From positions 1,488,001-1,552,000 of the forward strand of contig NZ_JAUTBA010000001.1 in assembly GCF_030818895.1 (NCBI RefSeq): 64,000 nt of DNA. Reading direction: 5' to 3'. The translations under genes and the position numbers were made by a program. The notes below the pieces were generated by a model. It made no database searches. It was not told the origin of the DNA and was given only the letters and a program-made list of their open reading frames with translations. This stretch comes from Sphingobacterium zeae. GTDB lineage: Bacteria; Bacteroidota; Bacteroidia; Sphingobacteriales; Sphingobacteriaceae. Each line of letters starts with the position of its first letter. Position 1 is the stretch's first letter. Shown here one piece after another: positions 53,525 to 64,000 of this stretch.

Positions 53525-54085
53525 TTATTCATTTGTTTCGCCGATAGCGTTGTCTTCTGTGACGATATCTTTCATTTGCGGAAGATCTCTGACACCATTG
53601 ATTCCAAAGTGATCCATGAACTGCGAACTAGTTGCATAAAGTAATGGTTTTCCTAAACTATCTGCCTTTCCGGCGATTTTTATCAATTTCTTTTCAAGAA
53701 GTCTTTGAATAGAATAATCACAGCTGACACCTCTAATTTGTTCCACTTCCAGTTTTGTTATGGGCTGCCGGTAAGCAATGATCGCGAGTGTTTCCAGCGC
53801 CGATTGACTTAATTTTCTTTTATTGTTGTGGTTTTGAAGTTGCTGAATCGATTCGTGGTACAGCGCTTTTGTCAAAAACTGGTAGGAATTGTTAATGTAG
53901 CGTAACTCGAGGACAGCATCTTCATCCTGATACTTAGTTTCAATTTTTTTTATCAAGTCACGCAGTTCATCTCTAGATACTTCGATGGCTAAAGCTTCTT
54001 GCAAAATCTGTTTGATATCGGCAAGATCGATTCCTTCTGTAGAAGCAAATATAATTGCTTCAATATTTCTTATAACGTCTTTCAA
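53525..54085 (-). CDS. scpB: Segregation and condensation protein B
   Basis: 186 residues with two winged-helix domains. Conserved parts are IEAIIFASTEGIDLADIKQIL, LSQSALETLAIIAYRQPITKLEVEQIRGV and LGKPLLYATSSQFMDHFGI. ScpB binds ScpA and SMC to form the chromosome condensin complex. scpA is not in view. The gene follows mqnC by 9 bp on the same strand. Confidence 0.95.
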   Translation of the reverse strand: MKDVIRNIEAIIFASTEGIDLADIKQILQEALAIEVSRDELRDLIKKIETKYQDEDAVLELRYINNSYQFLTKALYHESIQQLQNHNNKRKLSQSALETLAIIAYRQPITKLEVEQIRGVSCDYSIQRLLEKKLIKIAGKADSLGKPLLYATSSQFMDHFGINGVRDLPQMKDIVTEDNAIGETNE

Positions 54086-54094
54086 TGTTGCGTA

Positions 54095-55228
54095 TTAATA
54101 GTTAATGACCTGTTCGACCATATGAGCTGGTAATTCGCGGAACTCATACTTTTGAGTTCGTAGTTGGGGACTGAATCCGGCTTCCAAAATTGCTTCCTGT
54201 ATAGATTTTGATGTAAACCGATGTGGCGCACCAGCTGCTGAAACAACATTTTCCTCGATCATAATTGAGCCGAAGTCGTTCGCTCCGGCATGCAGACATA
54301 ATTGTGCTGTACGTTTTCCGACTGTGAGCCAAGAAGCCTGTATATTTTTGATATTAGGAAGCATAATCCGGCTTAAAGCAATCATTCGTATATATTCTTC
54401 ACTTGTTACGTTATTTGTAATGCCGCGGAGTCTCTTAAGCAAAGTGCCGTCATCTTGAAAAGGCCAAGGAATAAATGCTATAAATCCATGCGATTCTTTT
54501 GGCTTTTCATCCTGGACTTCACGTATCCATACCAAGTGTTCAAAACGTTCTTCTATTGTTTCAATGTGACCGAACATCATAGTAGCTGAAGTGGGCAGAT
54601 TAATTTTATGTGCTGCCCGCATCACGTCCAACCATTCTTTACCCCCACATTTTCCTTTTGAGATTAAACGCCTAACACGGTCATTAAGGATTTCAGCTCC
54701 TGCTCCAGGCAGAGAATCCAAACCCGCTTCTTTCAATTGCGTCAATACTTCAAGATGGCTCATATTCTCTAATTTGGAAATATGCGCAATCTCAGGAGGT
54801 CCAAGAGAATGCAATTTTAGTGTAGGATAAAGCGCTTTTAATTGCCGGTAAAGATTCTTGTAAAACTCAATACCTAAATCGGGGTGATGCCCCCCTTGCA
54901 GTAGCAATTGGTCGCCACCGTATTTAAAAGTTTCTTCGATTTTCTGTTTGTAGCTTTCGATATCGGTGATGTAACTGTCTTCATGGCCGGGACGACGGAA
55001 AAAATTGCAGAATTTGCAATTTGCAATACACACATTTGTTGTATTAACATTTCTGTCGATTTGCCAGGTCACCTTACCATGGGGTACTTGTATTTTACGC
55101 AATTCATTGGCTACGAAAGTCAAATCAGCTGTAGGTGCATTTTGATATAAGAAAATGCCCTCTTCCTTGGATAGGAACTCAAATCGGAGCGCCCGTTCTA
55201 ATAAATTACTTACATTCATCAATAACAA
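54095..55228 (-). CDS. mqnC: Cyclic dehypoxanthinyl futalosine synthase
   Basis: 377 residues; a radical SAM enzyme. The cluster motif CX3CX2C is VCIANCKFCNF, with NTTNVC before and FRRPGHEDSYI after it, which is typical for MqnC rather than MqnE. It cyclises dehypoxanthine futalosine in the futalosine route to menaquinone, so this organism makes menaquinone this way. Met4 (MNVSNLLERAL) may be the true start. scpB follows 9 bp downstream. Confidence 0.93.
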   Translation of the reverse strand: MLLMNVSNLLERALRFEFLSKEEGIFLYQNAPTADLTFVANELRKIQVPHGKVTWQIDRNVNTTNVCIANCKFCNFFRRPGHEDSYITDIESYKQKIEETFKYGGDQLLLQGGHHPDLGIEFYKNLYRQLKALYPTLKLHSLGPPEIAHISKLENMSHLEVLTQLKEAGLDSLPGAGAEILNDRVRRLISKGKCGGKEWLDVMRAAHKINLPTSATMMFGHIETIEERFEHLVWIREVQDEKPKESHGFIAFIPWPFQDDGTLLKRLRGITNNVTSEEYIRMIALSRIMLPNIKNIQASWLTVGKRTAQLCLHAGANDFGSIMIEENVVSAAGAPHRFTSKSIQEAILEAGFSPQLRTQKYEFRELPAHMVEQVINY

Positions 55229-55644
55229 ATATAAGGAGCTTTTAGCTTATTTATATCTTCTGTAGAATATTTGACAGGGAGATTGAATTTTACGGAAATT
55301 GGAGGATGTAAACAGAACTACGTACTTGTGTAACGAAAGTATTGCAATATTAGATAGTGTATAAACTACAATAACTTGATTTATAGTGTTTTGTAAATTA
55401 TTTGGTGTTTTTCATTTTTTTTTACATTTATTATTCTTTACATTTATTTAACAGATTTTAACATTTTTATTTGGTAACCAAATTAGAAAAAATAAATAAC
55501 CAAGGGATCTAAATTTGTTAGCAAGAACCTATTATCGCTGTTTTTGTGATTAAAAAAATAACCAAAAACTAAATATAAACCAATATCAATTTAAATAACT
55601 AAAGAATAAACATAAATTTTTTAAACCACCTATTTAGTAAAATT
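55229..55644. other. AT-rich control region before susC
   Basis: 416 bp without a coding frame, probably holding the divergent promoters of mqnC and susC and a long leader. A perfect 15-bp inverted repeat (ATTTGGTAACCAAAT) lies at 55469-55483. Confidence 0.5.
55469..55483. promoter_or_regulatory. Palindrome upstream of susC
   Basis: ATTTGGTAACCAAAT is a perfect inverted repeat about a central base, 160 bp before the susC start; a candidate operator for a regulator of this glycan-uptake pair. Confidence 0.4.
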
Positions 55645-58600
55645 ATGATGAAAAAAGCGGACAAAAATTGTTTTGATCTCATATTGCACCAAAAGTTCAA
55701 TACGAGGTTTCTGCTTATGAGTTCTCTTCTCGTTGGGGGAGGAATGACCACTCATGGATTTGCCAGCGGATTAACCAACCATGGCAAAGTTGAAGTTGTT
55801 TCATTGATGAAAACCAAAAGCGTACAACAGACGCCTATTAAAGGGGTTGTGAAAGATGCTTCGACAGGTCAAGGTATCACAGGTGTTTCTGTTAAAGTTA
55901 AAGGGAGTAGCACTGGAACGTCGACTGACGAGAACGGTGCATTTACCATTCAGGGAAAAGTGGGCGACGTGCTTATTGTAAGTTACATCGGGTACAAAAG
56001 TACTGAAGTAACTGTTTCGTCGAAAGCTGATCTTGCCATTTCGTTAACTGCCTCCCAAGACGCATTAGAAGAAGTCGTCGTGACGGGCTATTCTACCCAA
56101 CGTAAGAAGGATCTGACGGGATCTGTTGCTGTAGTCAATACCGACCAATTGAAAACTACTCCAGCCGCAAGTGCGGTAGAGTCTTTACAAGGTCGAGCGA
56201 CAGGGGTTCAAGTTGTGACCGATGGTGCTCCAGGCTCTACTCCACAGATTAAAATCCGAGGTTATAGCACCATTAATAATAACGAACCGCTTTATGTAAT
56301 TGACGGGGTTCCGTTTGAAGGAAAATTGAGCTGGTTGAATCAGAATGATATTGAAACAATGCAGGTATTGAAAGATGCGTCGGCAGCTTCAATTTACGGT
56401 TCACGTGCCAACAATGGTGTAGTCATCATTACTACAAAATCTGGCAAATCTGGCAAACCACAGATTAATTTTGATGCGTATTACGGTGTTCAGGTGCCTA
56501 ATAGCGGCCGTTTCCCAAAAATGTTAAGCCCACAACAGATTTATAACTTAAATGATAATAAAGATCCGCTACCTGACTATTTGTTGGCTGGTGATGTCTC
56601 GGGGAACAAAGTAACGCCTGCAGATGCCGATATGTCCAAATATAATTATGCGGATAACAAAGAGGAATTTTATCAAATTACTAAAGCGAATAAGGCAGGA
56701 ACAAACTGGTTCAAAGAATTGAGTCAGAACGCGCCGACACAATCTTATCAGTTAAATACAGTGGGTGGCGGCGAAAATGCCTCTTATGCCGTATCAGGAG
56801 GATATTTGGGACAAAAAGGAACAGTTATCCATACGGGATTCGAACGATTCAATGTACGTTCAAATACGAATTTTTCCGCTTTTAATAAAAAACTGCGTTT
56901 TGGTGAAAATATGCAGTATAGCATGACTAAAGGACACGGTGTTGGTGTAAATACAAATACAGCCGGCGATTATATCGGTGAGGGTAGTGCGATCGGATTT
57001 GCCTACCGTATTAAAAACATTAATTCCGGTATACGATGAAGGTGGAAACTTTGCAGGCTCTAGAGGCGGCTGGGGAAATGGTGAGAATCCTGTAGCAATT
57101 GCTTACCGCGCAAAAGATAATGTGAACAAAAGCAATTTCTTCTTTGGAAATGCTTTTGGAGAGTATGATATATTAAAAGGGTTAACATTTAGAACAAGCT
57201 TTGGTGTCAAATATGAAAATTATTACAATTTAAGTTATACCTATCCAAATCTGGAATTTACAGAGGGTAGCGCAAACAGTGCATCTTCAGAGACCTCAGG
57301 TTATAATACGGAATGGACTTGGACAAATACTTTGAACTATAAGGCTAACTTTAATGATGCCCATAGCTTAAATGTATTGTTGGGAACGGAGGCTATTGAT
57401 AATACCTATCGCCAGGTTCAAGGAAACGGCAATGGATACTTTATAACAAACAGTACGGATTTCTTCTATGTGAGCCAGGCTTCCAAAAATTCGGCAGCAA
57501 GTGAAGGTGCTTTGGGATCTTTGTTTTCCATATTTGGAAAGGTAGATTATTCGTATAAGGATCGTTATATCTTAAGTGGAACAGTTAGAAGGGATGGCTC
57601 ATCAAACTTCGGATCCAAGAACAAATATGGTACTTTTCCTGGGGTGAGTGGTGCTTGGCGGGTATCTCAAGAGGAATTTATGAAAAGTGCAGGCTGGTTA
57701 AATGATCTAAAATTAAGAGCAGGTTATGGTATTACAGGAAACCAACGAATTCCGTCATATCAATATTTAAAGCGTTATGCAACTTCTATTAACTCGGCTT
57801 CTTATCCAATAAATAATGAATTAGTAAGTGGTCTGTGGGTCAGTGACTATCAAAATGAGAATGTTAAATGGGAACAGGTTGCTTCATTAAATTTAGGATT
57901 GGACTTTTCAATTTTGGGAGGGAAGATTGATGGTGCTTTTGATTGGTACAATAAGAAAACTTCAGACATGTTATTTGCATTGCCATTGCCGGGAACCGCT
58001 GTTGGTCGGGCGGCTTCGCCTTATGTAAATATTGGCGATATGCAAAATAAAGGGGTGGAGTTCTCGTTGAATTATCATCATAAACAAACTGACCCGAACA
58101 AATTTAACTTTGATATTGGAGCAAACATATCCAGAAACAAAAATACAATTGTCGGTTTGGCACCAGGAATCAACGATGTGGTATATGGTGCTTTCCGAAG
58201 CATGGAAACCTCCATTTTAAGAACAGGTCAACCTTTTGGTGCATTCTATGGATTTAAGGTAGCGGGGATTTATCAAAACGAAGCGGAGCTGACACAATAT
58301 CCTTCTTACGAGAAAGCGCGTGTTGGCGGGTTTAGATTTGAAGATGTGAATGGTGATGGTATTATTGACGCAAAAGATAATACCGTAATCGGAAGCCCTC
58401 ACCCAGATTTTACGTATTCGCTTAATTTCAATGCCAATTACAAAAACTTTGATATCATGATGTACTTTTATGGTTCGAAGGGAAATGAGAATTATGAGGC
58501 AACACGTTACTTTACAGATTTTGGCGTGTTTGATGGTCAAAAGAGTGTGCGCGTATTGGATGCGTGGAGTCCAACCAATACATCAAGTATGATTCCATCG

Positions 58601-58912
58601 CAAACAAAAGAAGAAGTTTCGGCTAATGAGTATGCTTCTTCCAGCTATTTCGTGCAGGATGCAAGCTTCTTTAAGATGAAAAACTTACAGATTGGTTATA
58701 ATTTCTCTACAGATAAACTCTTTGGTGCAAATACAGGCGTGAAAAGATTAAGAGCTTATGTCGGGGTAACAAATCTATTCACCATCACAAAATACGAAGG
58801 TCTTGATCCGGAAGTATCGGCAACACCATCGGATTATCCAGCACTGGGCGTTGATTTTGGGGTTTACCCACAATCTAGGCAATACATGTTGGGCGTAAGT
58901 TTAGGTTTTTAA
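55645..58912 (+). pseudogene. SusC/RagA-family TonB-linked receptor, one-base frameshift
   Basis: Two frames, 55645-57039 and 56978-58912, together encode a complete SusC protein of about 1,088 residues. The N-terminus has a long signal region, a CarboxypepD_reg domain (IKGVVKDASTGQGITGVSVKVKG), the plug (LEEVVVTGYSTQRKKDLTGSV; DGVPFEGKLSW) and the barrel ending in YMLGVSLGF. The break is at the five-A run 57013-57017: with four A the sequence reads AYRIKTLIPVYDEGGNFAGS, as in the family. It may be a sequencing slip, phase variation or true loss. With the SusD protein downstream it imports oligosaccharides or peptides across the outer membrane. Confidence 0.92.
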
Positions 58913-58933
58913 CGGAATTATAAAGCAATTAAA

Positions 58934-60670
58934 ATGAAAAAGAGAACTATTCAATTATACAGTTTGTTAGGACTGACGACTTTAGGTATGCTTGGTTGTA
59001 GTAAAGGCTTTTTGGAAAAAAATCCTCAAGGGCAATTGATCGAAGAGCAGATTGAGGGAAAGAAGGGGGTAGAAGCTACCTTGATTGGTGCCTATGCAAT
59101 TATGAACGGTAATATAAATGGCACTTGGGGGAACTATGGTTCGGCGCCAAGCCAATGGATTTTCGGAGAAATTACTTCCGATAATGCACACAAGGGATCA
59201 GTAATCACCGATCAGCCAAACATGAATATGATCGAGTCTTTTACTACGATTTCCTCTAACGACAACCTAAGCACCATGTGGCAGGTATATTATGAAGGCA
59301 TACTTCGTGCAAATACTACGCTGCGTTTGTTGAGTCAAGATCAAAGCGGTAGCAAAACGATTAAAGCAGAGCGTGCTAAAGAAATTGAGGGTGAGGCGAA
59401 ATTGTTACGTGCCCACTACTACTTTTTTCTGTGGCGTATCTTTAAAAATATTCCATATGTAGACGAAAATACAAGCATCGAAGAGGCAAAAGTTGTCAAA
59501 AATGATAAGGATGTACAACCTATGATCGAAAGTGATCTAAAGACTGCTATTGCGAATTTACCGGATAGCAAGATCAATGGTGAAGGTGGACGAATGGATC
59601 AACGTACTGCGAAAGCATATTTGGGTAAACTATACCTTTATCAAAAAAAATATACTGAGGCTCTGACTTTATTTAAGGATGTCATTGGAAGCCGTGATAT
59701 CACAACAATGCCTTTCCAGGATAATTATGATGTCAATAAGGAAAATGGACCCGAAGCGCTGTTAGTGGCTAAGCATGCCATCAATCCTGATGGCGGTGGG
59801 GATAATGCGAATGTGGGTGATATGCTCAGTGGTCTTAATGGCACTAACCCTGTTGGCTGCTGTGGTTTCTACCAGCCTTCAATTGATCTCGTTAATGCAT
59901 ATAAGGTAGATGCAAATGGACTTCCGATGCTAGATGATTCCTATCGTACGAACCCATATACTTCTGATATCTTATTGACAGATAAAACCGCTATAGCAAA
60001 TTATAAATTGGATTTGAACTTAAAATTTGATCCACGGCTTGATTACACCGTTGGTCGCCGCGGTGTCAATTTCTTGGATTATGGGGAGTTTCCTGGTGAT
60101 GCATGGTTAAGGCCGGAAGAAGGAAGTCGTCCGCATGGTGGTCCATTTACGGGTATTAAAACGATGATTCCGAAAAGTCAACATGCTGCTCATACACAGG
60201 CCGGTGCTGCTTATGTAACCGATCTTGATGTGAATATTATTCGACTTGCTGACGTAATTTTAATGGCTGCGGAGTGTGAGGTTGAATTGGGTAATCTTCC
60301 AAATGCTTTAAAATACGTTAACTCTATTCGGCTTCGTGCGGCACAATTACCATCTAAGACTACCGGGGGCGGAGTCGCCGCTGCTAAATACGAGGTTAAA
60401 CCATATCCAGCATTCACAAGTGCGGATCAGGCGCGTAAAGCTGTTCGATTTGAAAGAAGATTGGAACTTGCCATGGAAGGTCACCGTTTCTTTGACTTGG
60501 TGCGCTGGGGTATAGCAAAAGAGGTTATCGCAAATTATGCAAGGTTTGAAGGCGGTATACTCCCAGTATTTAAGAGCAAAGCATATGCCGATAAAAATGC
60601 TTATTTCCCAATTCCACAGGAAGAAATCAATAAAAGTAACGGTAGCCTTACTCAGAACCCAGGCTACTAA
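58934..60670 (+). CDS. SusD/RagB-family substrate-binding lipoprotein
   Basis: 578 residues. Lipoprotein signal MKKRTIQLYSLLGLTTLGMLGC (Cys22). SusD marks are FLEKNPQGQL near the start, EAKLLRAHYYFFLWRIFKNIPYV and the C-terminal RKAVRFERRLELAMEGHRFFDLVRWG. It sits on the outer membrane and passes ligand to the SusC barrel. The gap to susC is only 21 bp, so they form one operon. No glycoside hydrolase or regulator follows, so the substrate is unknown. Confidence 0.95.
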   Translation: MKKRTIQLYSLLGLTTLGMLGCSKGFLEKNPQGQLIEEQIEGKKGVEATLIGAYAIMNGNINGTWGNYGSAPSQWIFGEITSDNAHKGSVITDQPNMNMIESFTTISSNDNLSTMWQVYYEGILRANTTLRLLSQDQSGSKTIKAERAKEIEGEAKLLRAHYYFFLWRIFKNIPYVDENTSIEEAKVVKNDKDVQPMIESDLKTAIANLPDSKINGEGGRMDQRTAKAYLGKLYLYQKKYTEALTLFKDVIGSRDITTMPFQDNYDVNKENGPEALLVAKHAINPDGGGDNANVGDMLSGLNGTNPVGCCGFYQPSIDLVNAYKVDANGLPMLDDSYRTNPYTSDILLTDKTAIANYKLDLNLKFDPRLDYTVGRRGVNFLDYGEFPGDAWLRPEEGSRPHGGPFTGIKTMIPKSQHAAHTQAGAAYVTDLDVNIIRLADVILMAAECEVELGNLPNALKYVNSIRLRAAQLPSKTTGGGVAAAKYEVKPYPAFTSADQARKAVRFERRLELAMEGHRFFDLVRWGIAKEVIANYARFEGGILPVFKSKAYADKNAYFPIPQEEINKSNGSLTQNPGY

Positions 60671-60687
60671 TAGCTGAAATAAATAAT

Positions 60688-60717
60688 GCAAAAGGAGGAT
60701 TAATTTCCTCCTTTTGC
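60688..60717 (+). terminator. susCD terminator
   Basis: GCAAAAGGAGGA / TCCTCCTTTTGC hairpin with a 6-base loop. Confidence 0.85.
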
Positions 60718-60781
60718 TGTTTTATACGATTTATATCTGAATTTTGGCAGTAGGAGAAATGGAGTTATTGCTCTTTTTTGT

Positions 60782-62113
60782 ATGTTTACACCAATGAAAA
60801 ATTTTCTGCGTACGCTGTTACTGCTTTGGCTTGTCCCATTTTCTACCCTTATTGTTAAATCCCAGGATTTTGAAGACGTCTACCATATGCTTCAGGAATC
60901 CAAAATCTTAAATGATCATTTCTACGGATTTTCACTGTACGACTTAAATGCAGATAAGTTTGTCATGGATGTTAATGGCAGTAAGCATTTTACACCTGCT
61001 TCCAACACTAAAATATATACTACTTATGCTGCTTTGGCGCTGCTGGGTGATTCGATACCAGGGTTGGAGTATGTTGAACGCGGAGATTCGCTGTTAATAT
61101 GGGGAACAGGAGATCCGACTTTTTTGCATAATCGTTTGGATACAAGGGTGGTGTATGATTTTTTGAAAAGAACAAATAAAACGATCTACTTCGTTGCCAG
61201 TCCTATGAGAAATAAATTCTACGCACATGGTTGGGCAATGGAGGATTTTGAAGCTTATTATCAGCCTGAAATAAGCACATTTCCCATCTATGGAAACGTG
61301 GTTACTTTCCGCCAAAGGGGATACAATCATTTAAATACCTCTCCCAAAATTTTTCAGAAAGACCTGGATTTTTTGCCTGAGCCTAAAAAGGGTGAGTTCG
61401 AGCTTTCGCGCTCGTTTCGAAGCAATAATTTCTGGATGTCAAAATGGCCAGTCCCAAATAATTATGTCAATGAAGTTCCTTTTATTTATTCGGATAGTTT
61501 GTTTGTAAAATTGTTGTCGGATACACTCGGAAAGAAGGTAAATCGCCTGATCTATACAAAACCAAACGATACAAAAATATTGTATTCAGGTGAAACAAAA
61601 AATCTACTACGTGAAATGATGTTGCCCAGTGATAACTTTATTGCTGAGCAGTTTTTAATGATGTGCTCGTGGAAGCAATTTGGCCAATTTGATACCTATT
61701 TGGTGCGGGATTGGATGAAGAATAACGTTTATAAATACTTTTCAGCCGAGGTTGCCCTATTTGATGGATCAGGTCTTTCTTCCTATAATAAGGTGACTCC
61801 ACAAAATAATGTGGATTTGTTGGTGCTCCTGAAAAATAAGTTACCTGATGAGAAGGATCGCTTTCGCCTTTTTCCAGCTGGAGGTGTTGATGGTACGCTG
61901 AGAAGAACCTATAGCAAAGATCTTGGTCAACCCTTTGTTTTTGCTAAGACCGGAACTATTACCTCAGTCTATAATCAAAGCGGTTACCTCATTACACGGA
62001 AAGGAAGACGGATGGCCTTTTCTTTTATGAACAATAATTATATAGATGATCGGGCAAGTGCAATTCGTAAAGAAATGGCTAAAATTATTACTTATATTCG
62101 TCAAACTTATTAA
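60782..62113 (+). CDS. dacB: D-alanyl-D-alanine carboxypeptidase/endopeptidase (PBP4, S13 family)
   Basis: 443 residues; Met5 (MKNFLRTLLLLWLVPF) may be the start and leads a signal peptide. Penicillin-binding motifs are SNTK (Ser74, Lys77), SYN in GSGLSSYNKV and KTG in VFAKTGTITSVYNQSGYL. It trims or opens peptide cross-links of the cell wall in the periplasm. Ten bp upstream of the MFS gene. Confidence 0.92.
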   Translation: MFTPMKNFLRTLLLLWLVPFSTLIVKSQDFEDVYHMLQESKILNDHFYGFSLYDLNADKFVMDVNGSKHFTPASNTKIYTTYAALALLGDSIPGLEYVERGDSLLIWGTGDPTFLHNRLDTRVVYDFLKRTNKTIYFVASPMRNKFYAHGWAMEDFEAYYQPEISTFPIYGNVVTFRQRGYNHLNTSPKIFQKDLDFLPEPKKGEFELSRSFRSNNFWMSKWPVPNNYVNEVPFIYSDSLFVKLLSDTLGKKVNRLIYTKPNDTKILYSGETKNLLREMMLPSDNFIAEQFLMMCSWKQFGQFDTYLVRDWMKNNVYKYFSAEVALFDGSGLSSYNKVTPQNNVDLLVLLKNKLPDEKDRFRLFPAGGVDGTLRRTYSKDLGQPFVFAKTGTITSVYNQSGYLITRKGRRMAFSFMNNNYIDDRASAIRKEMAKIITYIRQTY

Positions 62114-62123
62114 GCCAATTTAA

Positions 62124-63422
62124 ATGGAAGCAATTGTAAAAAACAACAAAAAATTGATTCGTTCTTGGGCCATGTTTGATTGGGCCAATTCTGCTTACAA
62201 CCTTGTTATTACTTCCACAATATTTCCAGTTTATTATACAGCAATTACTACAACGAAAGAACATGGAGATGTTGTCAGTTTCTTTGGAATTGAAGTGGTT
62301 AATACCGCACTTTCCAATTTTTCTTTAGCTTTTGCGTATTTGCTGATGTCTTTTTCTTTGCCCTTTATTTCTTCGTACGCCGATGCAAATGGAAAGAAGA
62401 AGCAAATCATGAAATTCTTTACCTATATGGGCGCGATGGCATGTATGTGTCTATTCTTCTTTAAGCTTGATACTTTGGAAATCGGTATGATATGTTTTGT
62501 GCTTGCTGCAATGGGTTATATCGGTGGTGTTTTGTTTAATAACTCCTATTTACCACTTTTAGCTACTGTTGATCAACAGGATAAGGTGAGCGCGCAAGGT
62601 TTTGCTTATGGTTATATTGGATGCGTTACATTACAGATTCTCTGTTTTATAGTCGTTCTTAAACCAGAATGGTTTGGTATTACAGACGCCTCTTTACCGG
62701 CACGCATATCGTTCCTAATGGTTGGATTATGGTGGCTCGGGTTTTCTATGATTCCTTTTAAATATTTACCCAAAATTGAGGCTACTGGGAATACTACAGG
62801 CAAAAGCTTCATACAGAACGTACGGGATGAATTTGGACACGTGATTCAAAAGATCAAAGGTATTCCTGAAATCAAACAGTTTCTGCCGGCATTTTTCTTC
62901 TATGCGATTGGGGTGCAGACCTTAATGATTGTCGCTTCTTCCTTCGGTGAGAAAATTTTGCATTTAGGTGCGGAAAGATTGATTGCCACGATTCTTCTTA
63001 TTCAGCTTGTAGCCATTTTAGGAGCATTCCTAATGTCTTATTTATCTACACTGTTTGGAAATATTAAAGTATTGATAGTGGTAGTAATGATCTGGATCGG
63101 AATCTGCATATCAGCTTTTTATTTATCCACTCCGCTTCAATTTTATATTATTGCCGCAATGGTGGGCCTAGTCATGGGGGGAATTCAGTCGCTTTCACGT
63201 TCAACCTATTCAAAACTAATTCCACCTAATATCAAAGATACCACCGCTTTCTTCTCTTTTTATGACGTTACAGAAAAGGTAGCCATTGTCATTGGGTTAT
63301 TTTCATTTGGGCTTATCGAACAAATAACACACAATATACGTTACTCAGCATTGGTTCTTTCTTTATTTTTTGTAATTGGATTGTTACTTTTGGTGCGGAT
63401 ATTAGTATCCAATAAATCTTAA
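62124..63422 (+). CDS. UMF1/Atg22-type MFS transporter
   Basis: 432 residues with about twelve membrane segments. The start KKLIRSWAMFDWANSAYNLVITSTIFPVYYTA is typical of the UMF1 family related to yeast Atg22, a vacuolar amino acid exporter. Bacterial members have unknown substrates. It forms an operon with dacB upstream and a Fe-S oxidoreductase gene downstream, 20 bp away. Confidence 0.92.
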   Translation: MEAIVKNNKKLIRSWAMFDWANSAYNLVITSTIFPVYYTAITTTKEHGDVVSFFGIEVVNTALSNFSLAFAYLLMSFSLPFISSYADANGKKKQIMKFFTYMGAMACMCLFFFKLDTLEIGMICFVLAAMGYIGGVLFNNSYLPLLATVDQQDKVSAQGFAYGYIGCVTLQILCFIVVLKPEWFGITDASLPARISFLMVGLWWLGFSMIPFKYLPKIEATGNTTGKSFIQNVRDEFGHVIQKIKGIPEIKQFLPAFFFYAIGVQTLMIVASSFGEKILHLGAERLIATILLIQLVAILGAFLMSYLSTLFGNIKVLIVVVMIWIGICISAFYLSTPLQFYIIAAMVGLVMGGIQSLSRSTYSKLIPPNIKDTTAFFSFYDVTEKVAIVIGLFSFGLIEQITHNIRYSALVLSLFFVIGLLLLVRILVSNKS

Positions 63423-63442
63423 TTTTATTGATCAAATTTAAT

Positions 63443-64000
63443 ATGAAAGTAGAACTTTTTGTTCCTTGTTTTATAGATCAGCTTTATCCGGAGACAGCGT
63501 TTAATACTGTTCGTTTACTGGAAAAAGTTGGCTGTGAGGTTGTATATAATCCCGAGCAGACATGCTGTGGCCAACCGGCATATAATGCTGGGTTTTGGGA
63601 AGATGCAAAGCAGGTTGGACGGAAATTTCTAGGAGATTTTTCAGGCGAGCATGTTATTATTTCTCCGTCCGCTTCTTGTACTGGTATGGTAAGGCACAGT
63701 TACAACGATCTATTCGCTAATTCTGCAGATTCCCATCAATGTCATAAAATACAACAACAGGTTATTGAAATATCTGATTTTTTGGTAAACATACTGAAAA
63801 AGGAATATTTTGGGGCTGAATTGGAGGGAGTTGCCGTATATCACGATTCATGCTCGGCATTACGGGAATGCAAGATTAAAGATGAACCCCGAATATTACT
63901 GAGTAAGGTTTTGGGCTTGGAGATGGTAGAGGTAAAAGATAGTGAGACATGCTGTGGATTTGGTGGTAGTTTTGCGGTAAAATTCGAAGGTATATCGGCT
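63443..64000 (+). CDS. LutA/YkgE-type (Fe-S)-binding oxidoreductase subunit (partial)
   Basis: 186 residues to the window edge, starting MKVELFVPCFIDQLYPETAF. Two CCG-type cysteine-rich domains are visible: EQTCCGQPAYNAGFW and, after the repeat, SETCCGFGGSFAVKF, with lone Cys ligands at PCFID and HDSCSAL. This is the LutA subunit of the lactate-oxidising LutABC complex. lutB and lutC would be expected downstream, outside the window. The last residues are missing. Confidence 0.9.
   Translation, partial: MKVELFVPCFIDQLYPETAFNTVRLLEKVGCEVVYNPEQTCCGQPAYNAGFWEDAKQVGRKFLGDFSGEHVIISPSASCTGMVRHSYNDLFANSADSHQCHKIQQQVIEISDFLVNILKKEYFGAELEGVAVYHDSCSALRECKIKDEPRILLSKVLGLEMVEVKDSETCCGFGGSFAVKFEGISA

Noticed and set aside
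1..64000. CRISPR array or phage structural genes
   Set aside because: No series of regularly spaced repeats and no capsid, tail or terminase proteins were seen; the only muramidase (51236) is a membrane-anchored GH25 in core sequence.

Overview
The window looks like the chromosome of a Bacteroidota member, most likely Sphingobacterium or a close Sphingobacteriaceae relative. Supporting signs are a SusC/SusD pair, LytS/LytTR signalling, a menaquinone futalosine gene (mqnC), TAnnTTTG-type promoter boxes (for example before lepA and ssrA) and a tmRNA encoding a GEENYALAA tag. The genus is an inference; no 16S rRNA is present.

The window has two parts. Positions 1 to about 26,660 are an AT-rich accessory region. 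Its right edge carries a serine recombinase lying exactly against the 3' end of ssrA (tmRNA), which suggests an integrative element inserted at ssrA; its left end is not in view. From about 26,670 to the end is ordinary core chromosome: ssrA, M3 peptidase, aminotransferase, CDF transporter, lepA, folD, fbaA, scpB, mqnC, susCD, a PBP4-type peptidase and others, with two tRNA-Ser copies.

The accessory region is built around peptide natural products (RiPPs). On the left are a LytS-type kinase and LytTR regulator, a full-length LanB-type dehydratase, a small receiver protein and a previously uncalled 49-residue Ser/Thr-rich, cysteine-free candidate precursor (7867-8016). An IS66 element nested in an IS21 remnant separates this from a long minus-strand operon (24711 to 12159). 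That operon encodes a GT2 glycosyltransferase, a 69-residue double-glycine precursor with a repeated CTCNNGSNY core, a radical SAM/SPASM maturase, an unknown 345-residue protein, a C39-peptidase ABC exporter, a miniature HlyD-like protein, a degenerate radical SAM paralogue, a GT60-type glycosyltransferase, a 2Fe-2S ferredoxin, an outer-membrane beta-barrel receptor and a GT32-type glycosyltransferase. The proposed flow is: precursor made, modified by radical SAM chemistry fed by the ferredoxin, possibly glycosylated, cleaved after GG and exported by the C39 transporter. The LanB arm would dehydrate Ser/Thr on the second peptide; no LanC cyclase is visible.

A 34-bp motif occurs at five places in the accessory region: before the lipoprotein gene, before lytSR, twice near the LanB precursor and before the recombinase. 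It may be the operator of the local LytTR regulator and would tie the parts into one regulon. Decay is also visible: a degenerate IS3 copy, two in-frame TGA codons in the recombinase, a probable frameshift in the small receiver gene and, in the core part, a one-base frameshift in susC.
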